In this document: positions 36,601 through 47,700 of the stretch, one piece after another
Numbering within the stretch: position 1 is the stretch's first letter
How the letters are laid out: each line of letters opens with the position of its first letter
Assembly (NCBI GenBank): GCA_036186865.1
Contig: AP025065.1
Coordinates: 10,916,696 to 10,980,695, forward strand
From: Eustoma russellianum
Lineage: Eukaryota; Streptophyta; Magnoliopsida; Gentianales; Gentianaceae
Reading direction: 5' to 3'
Length of the DNA: 64,000 nt
Position numbers and translations under genes: made by a program
The notes under the pieces: generated by a model
Database searches by the model: none
Told to the model about the DNA's origin: nothing
The model's input: the letters and a program-made list of their open reading frames with translations, nothing else

Positions 36601-38181
36601 CGATTGGTCAGCTTATTACCGTTGGGGTTTTGTTTCCCCCATTTGCGTATAAAACTAACATCCTATTGTAAAGTGTTAGATTAAGTGAATAAGAAATTAT
36701 TCCTCTTCATTGTTGAATCTACTCTCTATTGAATTTCTTGAAGGATCCAGCCATCGCTAAACTGGGTTCTGAGTAGTTGCTATTCTGATTGCTGTGGATT
36801 TGGGTCTTTCGAGAGCTTGCAACTGTTAATTAGGACTTTATGAATTCGTCGTAGGTGACAGAAGAAGAGAGAGGAGAATAAAAGAAGAGTAGAAAAGGGA
36901 GGAGAAAGAGCCGCGGGGGATGAGGAGAAGTGACCGTTAGCGGTGAAGAAGTGATGGAGTTGGAGGAGAGAGAGAAAGATGGAGGGGTTTGTTACCGTTT
37001 AGGGGGGGGGGGGGAGGAAAGTTCAAAAGAAGGGAGAGTGAAATTTTTAGAGAGAGAGAGAGCGATCTTCTCAGTACTATCTTGGAACTTACTTTCAAAT
37101 ATCACAAACACTAGAATACAAAAAAAAAAAACACTTCCTCCCTCGTGCCAAAAAAATTCTTATTACCCTTTTTTATGGGGTTTCTAGAGAAACTCTAACA
37201 AATGAACATTTATGCCAGAAATCCTAAACTAGATTTATACGGAGTGCAAATTGTCAAAATATTAGATGAGAAGAACAGAAATGATCAAGGTTTCACTTAC
37301 AGATCTCCTTTTGACATATAACGCTTGACAATCAGCTCATTTTGCTGCGCATCACGTCCACTAATAACCAGATAATTCTCACTGCTAATGAACCAATTAA
37401 ATTTCTCAAACCAGTGCACTTTGCGCATATGCGAAATTGCAGAAACAGTTTTTTCCTACAAATACCAAAATGAGAAACTTAGGAAATTCTTATAGTATTA
37501 TGAGCATGAACTATTAAGCTGTAATATAAATGTTACTGTAGGATTAGGTAACAAAATCCACGGAATTGTTCTCCCTTACAACAATATCAAAGAGTTATCC
37601 GGAAAAAAAAGGGGGAGGCCTAAGCATGGAAGAGAACTTAACAGGACTACAAATGAGAAAATAGATCGGGAGGCAGTGAAACCGGAACAAACTGGCTGCT
37701 GGCTAATAGCTCCAATTTTGATCAGGACATGATAACTAGAATGTAGTAGTTACATTGTACAAATGTTGTAAACATAGAGTTAGCAGATTGTACTTGCGGA
37801 GGATTTGTGGTTGTGAACCCAATAAAGTTCACCTGTCTACAAATACATATACTCCCTCCGGCTCAAATTGTTCGTCAATTTCAAACTTGCACGCGGTTTA
37901 AACAAAAGTTAGTTAAACAGCCATTAAATGCTTGCACTTAGCAACCTTTTGTCCTAAAATGTGCACTATTAATGAGGACAAGTTAATCAGTTAACTGCAT
38001 TTCTTTTACTACTTATGGAATGTGGAGAACAATTTTGAAAAATAGAAGAATAGAAATATAAACGGTATACATACATATAAATACATACATATATGTATAT
38101 ACATACATGTGTGTGTATATATATGTATGAACATATATATATATATACATATATGTATATATAAATGTGTATATATATACC

Positions 38182-38232
<51 letters not shown>

Positions 38233-38680
38233 ATATATACATGCTTATATATATATTTATACATATATATATATATATAAACATGTGTCTATACGCAGGT
38301 GTGTGTGTATATATACATATACATATACATATATATATGTATATATATATATGTGTGTGTGTGTGTGTATATACATATATATATCCATGCATATACAGAC
38401 ATACATACATATATACACACACACACATATATATATGCATATACATATATATATACATATGTGTATACATATCTGTGTGTGTGCACACATGTACATACAT
38501 ACATACATATATACACATATATATACACACACACACACATATATATATATATATTATATGCATATATGTATGTATATGTATATACATACATATGTATATA
38601 TATATATATACATATATACACACACACACACATATATATGCATGCATAAATGTATGCGTCTCTCTAAATGTACATATATA

Positions 38681-38758
<78 letters not shown>

Positions 38759-41700
38759 ACACGCGCACACACATATATATTTATACACACACAGACACAC
38801 ACACACATATATAGGGAGAGAGGGTGTGTGTGATACACACACATAGACACACACAAAAGCCGTTGTGAACCCAATAAAATTCATCTGATCTGCGAAAGCA
38901 TTACACACACAGATACATATATGTCCAAAGGTTAACTACTATGTTTCTGTGTGGGAGTTAACAGTGGAAGAAGCTCTAACTTCAAAAAGTGAGAACAACA
39001 ACATAAAGGGACTCCAACTTCCGGTTTGCTCATCCAAATTTTTCTGAGTTTCAGGGGAGCACATGCGATATCATGCCAAGAAATAGGAAATCTTATACCA
39101 CCTAATCCCTCCCAAACTAACCCAAACAATAACGAAAGCAAGAAAGTTATGGAAATGCACTGATACAAATATTACACAGATTTGCTACCTGCAAAATCTG
39201 GAGACGAGTCTTTCTCTCAGCAGCTTTAAAAGCTTTTTCATGAGCAGTAACTGTCTTTTCCTGCTTACTCTCTTGCCTCTTTTTCATTTCATACCACTTC
39301 CGTGCATTTGCATGAGCAGAAAGTGCTAAATCAACCTCTACCTGCATAAATAACACACACTCAGACAAAAAAAGTTGGCAGCATTTCAGGAGGCCAACAA
39401 CATAGCACTCTGCTTTTTCTATCTCTCTTTCCAATAAACCATTCCTTAAACACACTGGTTTAAACTCGATGGCCAAAATGTTTTTCTCATGTCCAAACCA
39501 ACAGTGACATCAATCCAGAGCGTCATAAAACAATACCACCATGATCAGACTCCAAACCAAAGTACGGAAAAAGTATTTCCATGATGTTTTCTAAAGTAAT
39601 ATTTGGCATATCAAAATATTTAGTTTAGTGAGCACATTAGCATCAATGTAAATGCAGTTGCATCGCATCAAAGACAATCAAAGGCCATAAGTTCAAGTAT
39701 TATAACACTTACCACACGAAATGAAAAAGAATATAATTTAAAGGCTAGATCATACCTTGTCCACTGGCTGGGTCTTTTCTTCATCATCTATTTCATCAAG
39801 ATTGTTAGAGAGGAGCAAGGTCATGCAATTTCTTTCAAGGTGGAGCTTATCAATTAGCCCGGCTACTGGGTTTCCAGATTTTTTCTCATCTTTGACCATC
39901 CGAGCCAGATCTTCCCAACTCATACCATTTGCAAGAGCAACACGAACAGCTAAGATGGCAGCATCAACATCTTCCAAGTTATATTCTATAAGCTCTGCCA
40001 TTTTAATGCAATGTTCAACCTCTCTCTGCAGGGTAACTACACGATTTTCCTGTAGAAGATGCATTTCTTCTTAATAACACTCTGCAATACTGGTCATATG
40101 CATTAAAATTGAATTTGGGATGTCATCAATTTTTACATTTCCAGATACAATAGAAGATCAAACAAAACTATAATATGACTAGCTAGAAAATAGTACTTGC
40201 ACATACATATCAAAAGTTACTGCTCGATGACTCCAATTGAGCAGCAAACCCTTTGTTGTGGCTTGTTATCGGACTCTAAGTCGAACAGTGAGAAAGCTGT
40301 TCTCAACTATGTATTGGTGCAAGACCAAATAAAGTGGCAAAATAGAGAGAATAAAACCTAGCATCTACTTTTTTTTTTCAGCCAGAGGTTTCAAATCAAA
40401 TCCAGGACTACTTCTCTCTCTAAACTTTTTTCTCTCCCTTCTCTCTAAATTCTCCCCCCTCTCCAATGGTAACGTCTCCCCTTCAACCACCCCACCCATC
40501 CTTTCTCACTTCTCGGAACACTCAACCCAAACTAACCGGAGCTCGTACCAGTCAAGCTGGCCACTCTGGCCGCCGCAATAAGCAGCTGGAAAACTAATTT
40601 ATTTTTTATTTTCTTTCAAAATGTCTAGGTCTACATGATGTAGGTCGATCTTTCTTCATTCAATCGCTTCGATGTGGCTCCGCAAATTGTCAAGATAATT
40701 ATTGTAAAAATTCCTCATAGTTGTATCTTAAGATTCTTTCCTGTCATTGTTACCGTTGTAATAGGTACAGTAGGGTATTAGTTTACTCTTTGTTTTTGTC
40801 TTTTTTGTTTTTCCTGTTTGTTACCGTTGGACTCCCTTATAAACGGAGGTCCATGTACTGTATTAAAAATAAGCTTAAGAGCTTTATTTTGACTGAATAG
40901 AAAAGAGTACTTTCTTCTTCCTGGTTATTTACTTCATCTTTGTCTATATGGTATCAGAGCAAAGACTGTGAAATGAAATCTTTTAAAACTGTATTCCCTT
41001 GAAGTTATCATCATCTTCCTTGAATCTTCACAGAAATATCGGAATAAGCTTGTGTTGGAGCAAGGGTCTTGAATCCTTGCAAGAAGCATTCCGTGTAGAG
41101 AAAAAGGGGTTTGAGTGATTTCAAAATATGTGATTTAAATGAATGACATAAAACGTTCATGATATAAACAAACGTGTGCATGATATTGCTTCTTACTTGC
41201 CTTATTTAGCTCATATATAATGTTGGCGTACTAACGAGTCATGAAGCGTTAAAGCTTACATCATATGGCAAACATTTGTTGTGTTTATACTATTTTCAGG
41301 TGCCACCATTAATGAACTAAACTAGTTCATTAAGTGAAGTACTTAGTTAATTAAACTAAGTAGTTCATTAAAGGAAGCTACATTTATAAAAGACACAAAG
41401 GCAACAAGGCTAAGGAAGGAAAGTCTTCTCCTCCTCCCCTCATTCATTATACACGCCTATACATATATAAATACATATGTTTTCAGATATTTTGAAAAAG
41501 GCACATACATATGTATTCCAACGTACTACCGATACGTTATATATTTTACGTACGTACGTAAACGTCACACCACTATACTTAACTCATATTTATGAGTATA
41601 TTCAGGTCTTATATCATATAATATAAGTCATGGTGATGACAAATTAAATACGACACGTTAAAAGGTTCTAAACCGAAAATTGTCGTATCGGGTGAATACC

Positions 41701-44700
41701 GAAACTTCGCCAACGTGTCACGTACTTGCCATAAATAAATGGGCAGCCCCTATACTTCAAAAATCATCAAAAATTTCGTGCCTAGGGTGATATTTTCACC
41801 CAAAAATTCTTTCCATGTTGGCACACACAAATCACCCCACATTAAGACTAAAATGTGAAGATTCCAATTTTAATTTTGTCACATGTTAATGGCGCCACTT
41901 TAGACCAGCCAAGTGCTGAGATTTAAAGTATATATTATATATATTATGTGTAACATACTATATATAACATGTGCAAAAAGTTGAAATTTAATTAGAGAAA
42001 AATCAGGCAATCGATAAATATCGAAAATTCGATTTTCTACGTACACAATGCATGGAACATTTTTGGCACATCATACGACACGTATCTAGACACTTTTTAC
42101 ATATGTCATACATCTTAAAGTGTTCTAGAAAATTAAATTAAAGGCTGATTGGAATATAACATGTGTGTATTATTAAATGTGCACTATTTTACAAAGTTAG
42201 CAAAAATAAATTTCAGCACATGCATATACATCATCCACGCCACCTACAGCTGAGATGGAGCCTATGTGGAGCCTTGTTGGCATATTGATTGGTCAAGAAT
42301 CAATCATACAATGTTGCTGAATTAAAGAAAGAAGCTACAAATAATAAGGTTTCAAACTTTGTCTCATTTGAACACATGTTGAAAATTTCAGCATGTGTAA
42401 GTATAGCTGGCCGAAATTTTCAGTTAAAAAACATATATTTTGTGTCTTGAATTATGTGGATGATTGGAAAAGAAATGAAAGTAATTTGAATAATTTTCAA
42501 AGCCATAAAGTGTGATATTTTATATATCACACATGCTGAAATTTTTCAGCATGTGTGTGATTTGTCATGGCCGAATTCATGGTCATAAGTGTGTCCAAAT
42601 TCATTTCCAATTTGATAAGGATATTTGCCATCAATTGATGATTTATTTTAAAAAGAAAAATCAAGAGAAATGGAAATATTTTGAATTGAAGAGCCATGTA
42701 TCACATGCTGAAATTTCAGCATGCTAAAACCCCATAATGGCCGATTTTTTTACCTTTGTTGTGAGAAATTTTGTCTTGCAAAATTTATGTGACAATCTTG
42801 TGTATTATGGAAATTATTCTATGTTGATTTTGGCACATGTTTTGAGTGATATATTCAGATTTTTCCAAGTCATCAATGATGACAACATCCAACCTATCAT
42901 GAAGTGCCAAGTAACCAAAGCTTAAATGATCATCCAATGAGAAGGTGACAAGTAAGCAAGACCATGTCACAATGATGTCTTACATTCTCCCAAGGACTTA
43001 GAAGATAATTTTCAAGAGGGGGAGGACACCTAGGGGGGACGGCTGCAAGGCTTAAAAGGAAAGAAGTTGAGCAAAAACAAGACAAGCACAAGCATTGCAA
43101 AATCAAGTGATCAAAAACGCTAGCCTCTCTTCTTCTACACTTTCTTTCTTTATTTCTTCTTGAAAGCCTATTGTATTCATATTTTCAATCTTGAATAGGC
43201 TTGTTATAGACCACCACATATTCTATATCTTTGTAAAAGATTGATCAAGGTGTGATCAATCTTCATTCTTGCGAGGTGGTGGTGTTCGTGCGAATTGTAT
43301 TCATCGTACAAGGTTTGTAAAGGGTTGGAGTTAGTGTGTAACTCTATCAACCCTGTGGTAAGGTGTATTGTGTGTGTGTGACTAGTGTGAACCAAGGAAT
43401 GTGTTCCTTGAAGACTGGAGTAGGTTGTTTATAACCGAACCAGTATAAAATTATCGGTGCCATTTACTTTCAGCATTTATTTTCTGTTACTGCACAGCTT
43501 ACTCCTTTTGTTTGCATTCGTAAAAATAGTAAACGACTTTCAAAAATCACGAAAATTTCCAGAAACATAGCCGCACGTCCTAGGGTTAATTTGGCACAAG
43601 TTTCAACCCTTTTGGATAAGGATAAGTCGATCAAACATCAAATGTTCTGAGGCTAGTGCAGTCTGATTTTCAGATTTGCAAAGGTTGAGACTTTGATAGT
43701 GATTGACCAACTTCCTAAAAGAATTTTGCAAAGCTGTTTCAACTCACTTAAATATATTTGGACTTACACACAAATAGGAATAAATTTTTCAAAACCGCCT
43801 ACCGTTTCTGGCAGATTCGCACAATCTGATCACCAACGGTTTTTGAAGGGGTTAAAAGTTGAATTTTAATTTGAAATTTTAAGGGACCCTCATAACATCT
43901 GAGGCTAAGTTCTCACAAAATTTCAGAATTTTTGGAGACCTATAACCTGGTTTTAAAAACGTTTTAAAACTGGTCCTGAAAACAGAATTTGTTTTCAGAA
44001 GTTGAGTTGTTTAGTTTTAAACAAATTTTAAAAACCACACTTTCCGCACCAACTATTCAACCCCCTCCCCTTCTAGTGGTGCCTTGCAGATCCTACATTC
44101 CGCGCACTGTAAATTTTTTCCAGGGATACAGAGGAACACGACAAGGTTCAGAACGAAGGAAGAAGATAAGAGGAGAAAAAGGTGACATTAAATTTGCTTG
44201 AAATTCACTCACATCAAATTCGCCTGAAATTCATAAAGGAAAAGTGACATTAAATTTGCTCGAAATTCACTCCTCAAATTTGACAAATTTAACGAAAATT
44301 TGATCTGTTTTTAAAAGTTGGTCTTCTACAAAGGTGGAATTGTGACGTGTCGTACATGCAGTACCGGCTATACATGCATTTGCCCACGTCAAAACTCCAG
44401 AAGTTTACATAGTGGAATTTCATACCACTAAAACTACGACACGTCGCCTACTCCCTTGAATATTACGAAGTCTTCCTTCAAACTTCTTTGAGAAGCATCC
44501 TTCTCATTATCCTCTCTCTTCTCGTCTGCTTTCCACTTTCTTTCTCAATCTCTTTCATTTTTCATCTGTCTTCCTCCGTTAAAACTACTTAGTCATCTTC
44601 AAAAAAAAAATTTCCTGAAACATCTTCAGCTACTATCAAATTTAATATCTTCCACTAGCACTCCAGTATCAGCTCCTCGTCGAAATGAAGCATCTTCAGT

Positions 44701-47700
44701 CACTGCTCCTGCACCTGCTGTTACTTTGCCTCCTAGTACCCTTGACAGCAGTAATGTAATGGTCACCAATCTTAAACTAACTAGTCACAACTATCTTGCA
44801 TGGAGCAAGGCAGTTGAAATGTTCATTATGGGTAGAGGAAATGATGATTACCTTTATGGTAACATGCCGATTCCACTTGTTACAAATCCACTATATCGAC
44901 AATGGAAGACTGAAAATCCCATGATAATGTCATGGCTAATCAGCTCCATGACGCCTAAGATAGGCAACAATTTCATCCTCTACCCTACAGCTGCTGAAAT
45001 CTGGAAAGCAGCTAAGGAATTGTACTCCCAAACAGATAACATGGCAGAAATTTATGAGCTTGAGTCTCGGGTAAATGAAATCAAGCAGGGAGATCAACCT
45101 GTTAGTTCCTATTACTCCCAGCTTACGCTCTTATGGCAACAAATAGATACCTATGAAACACACAATTGGGGTTTACCTGCTGATGCCCTAGCATTTAGAA
45201 AGTTTATTGAAACAAAAAGGGTATTTTGTTTCCTACAAGGGTTACACAAAGACTTTGATTCTGTACGTGGGAGGTTATTAGGAACCAAACCTTTTCCTAC
45301 TCTGAACTCTGTTTTTTCAGAAGTTAGACTAGAAGAGTCTCGTATTAGGGTCATGATGAACAATTCATCCTCTAATCCTGATAGTTCTGCATTAGTGATT
45401 CAAACTGTTTCTGACTCCATGAAATCTGGTAACACTACATCTGATATCTAAAATCAATCTGCCCTAGCAGTATACAGAGGACCTAATCAGGGAGGCAGAC
45501 CCTATTGTAAACACTGTAAAAGAACAGGACATTCTTTTGACAATTGTTATAGTAAACCCGATGCAAAGGTACAAAGACCAGCATCCATGTTACTTGGAAG
45601 TAACTGGAGGAGCAATAAATGGAAATCTCCTAACAATGATCAATGAAGGAACAATAGTGCTCAAGGATCAATGGCTCATATGACCACTTAAATGCAGTCT
45701 GAATCTAATGGGACTCAGAATGGCCAAGGAGTAAATCCACCTATCCAGCAACAGCTTGATGCCATCTTTAAGATACTGGGGCAACAAAAGCTTGAAAAAA
45801 CTTCAATTGTCTCTATTGCTACAATGGCACAGACAGGTATTGTTAACTTACCTGAATACATAAACTGGATAGTTGATTCAGGAGCATCTGATCATATGAC
45901 TCATAACAAACATATACTTACTGATTATGTTAGATTTACTTCACCTAAATATGTTGAAGTAGCAACTGGTTTTAAAACGTATATAGTAGGAAAAGGAACA
46001 GTTGTTCTCAGTAATAGACTCAAACTACTCAATGTGTTGTATATTCCTAACCTTAATTTTCATCTGATATCTGTTAGGAAATTTACTATGGATAATCAGT
46101 GTATTGACTCCTTCTCACCCAATGAAGTTCTATTTCAGGGGACTACTATGGGGGAGAAGATTGGCAGTGCTAAAATTCACAATGGACTCTATCTTTTTGA
46201 GACAGTAATTGGTTCAAGGAATCTTTGCTTTGTTGCAGAGTCTAGTGATAATACTGATTATTCCACTAGTACTGCTAGCAACTATCTTTTGTTGTGGCAT
46301 AGACAGCTAGGACATCCTAGGTTTGGATATCTTAAGAAAATTATGCCAGATTTATTTCGTAATGTTGATCCATCTTCTATTATGTGTAATATCTGTGAAT
46401 TAGCTAAACAGACTAGGGCCAGTTATCCTGCAAAACAATATGTTCCTTCTCAAGCTTTTAACTTGGTGCATTCAGATATTTGGGGCCCTTCAAGGGTGAG
46501 TAATATAAATTGATCAAGATGGTTTATTTCTTTTGTTGATAATCATACTAGAATTACATGGGTATTCCTTATGAAACATAAATCTGAGGCTGGAAAGATA
46601 ATACAAAACTTCATTTCACTTATTCAGACTCGGTTTAATACTACTGCTAAAACCATAAGGACTGATAATGGTTTAGAGTATCTTGATAAAAATGTTCGAA
46701 GTTTTCTTACAGACCTAGGTATTCATCATCAAACAGTTTGTACATACACACCCCAACAAAATGGAGTTGCTGAAAGGAAAAAACAGGCACTTGCTGGAGG
46801 TCACCCGAGCCATTATGTTTACTCATAATATCCCAAAAACATATTCAGGAGAAGCTGTCTTAACAACTACATATCTCATTAATAGACTACCCTCTAGAGT
46901 CCTGTCGTTCAAAACCCCCGTTGATGTTCTTAAGATATGTTATCCATATTCTCATTTGATATCTACATTACCAGTAAAAGTGTTTGGGAGTTGTGCATAT
47001 GTTTTTTTACCTTCTCATATGAGAGGGAAACTGAAACACAGGGCAATTAAGTGTATATTTATCGGGTACTCTAATACTCAAAAAGGTTATATGTGTTATG
47101 ATCCTAGCACTAGAAAAGTTTATGTTACTCTGAATGTAAAAAATCAATGAAAACAATGCATTTTACTCAAAAGACTCTGTCACTCCATTAACTACTGATT
47201 ATCAAGATTTTTGGAATATAATTGATGTTGCTTATGAGACTAATCCACAAGTGGAGTATCCTCCATCTAGTCAATCAGATTCTGCAGGTAATATTAATTC
47301 CAGAAAGGAGGTACTGCAAAGAACAGATACTCAGATGATCAGAAAGCGAATAACTAGAGTTTATCACCGGAAACTTCATAGATCCTCCAATACAGTGTCT
47401 ACAGCTGAAGAAGCCTCTCTTGAGCCTAGAGATGTTCTAGGTTCAAATATATTTGGACCTTATCATTCTGAGAACGTTGCTGAAAATCCAAGTGCTGACC
47501 CTGTTGGTGATGATAGACCTGTTGCTCTTCGTAAGGGTATAAGGGAGTGTACAAAGCACCCCTTAAGTAGGTTTGTCTCCTATACTGCTTTATCACCTTC
47601 TTTTCGTGCCTTTACATCCACAGTTGTTTCTAATTCACTTCCATGAAATGTTCATGAAGCACTAGGTAATTCATTATATGGAAAGCGGCTGTTAATGATG

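Larger units (their letters stand above)
30122..36741 (+). mobile_element. Copia-2 retrotransposon, nested in L1 #1
   Basis: LTRs 30122-30388 and 36475-36741 (267 bp each, about 20 differences), 5-bp TSD aggat (30117-30121 and 36742-36746), primer site at 30389 and a polypurine tract (agcttgaggag) before 36475. The gag-pol order is copia-type (protease, integrase, RT, RNase H). Many stops and frameshifts; a foldback element sits in pol at 34018-34880. Confidence 0.9.
27976..37088 (-). mobile_element. L1 LINE #1 (internally deleted), in the NEMF e-f intron
   Basis: Flanked by the exact 15-bp TSD ttactttcaaatatc (27961-27975 and 37089-37103). A T-run at 27976 is the poly(A) tail of a minus-strand insertion. 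The 5' end (right) is C/T-rich in sense. An ATG at about 36755 opens ORF1 (MAGSS...), which is split by Copia-2 at 30117-36746. ORF1 resumes at ~30116 and ends near 29060; the reading then continues with the end of ORF2 (zinc-binding domain). Nearly all of the endonuclease and RT is absent. Without Copia-2 the element is about 2.5 kb. Confidence 0.85.

Noticed and set aside
38009..38908. Long open frames on both strands (up to 299 codons)
   Set aside because: They are translations of the TA/TG/CA microsatellite, with only Tyr, Ile, Cys, Val, His and Thr and the same length in several frames.
40370..40700. C/T-rich block with a short frame (MVTSPLQPPHPSF...) considered as the 5' part of a further L1
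   Set aside because: Resembles L1 5' regions in composition, but no ORF1 domain, TSD or poly(A) could be found, so it is left as NEMF intron.
42380..42730. Regularly spaced palindromes considered as a CRISPR-like array
   Set aside because: Spacing is ~165-175 bp, repeats are few, spacers are related to each other, and the host is a plant; better explained as a minisatellite in an LTR.
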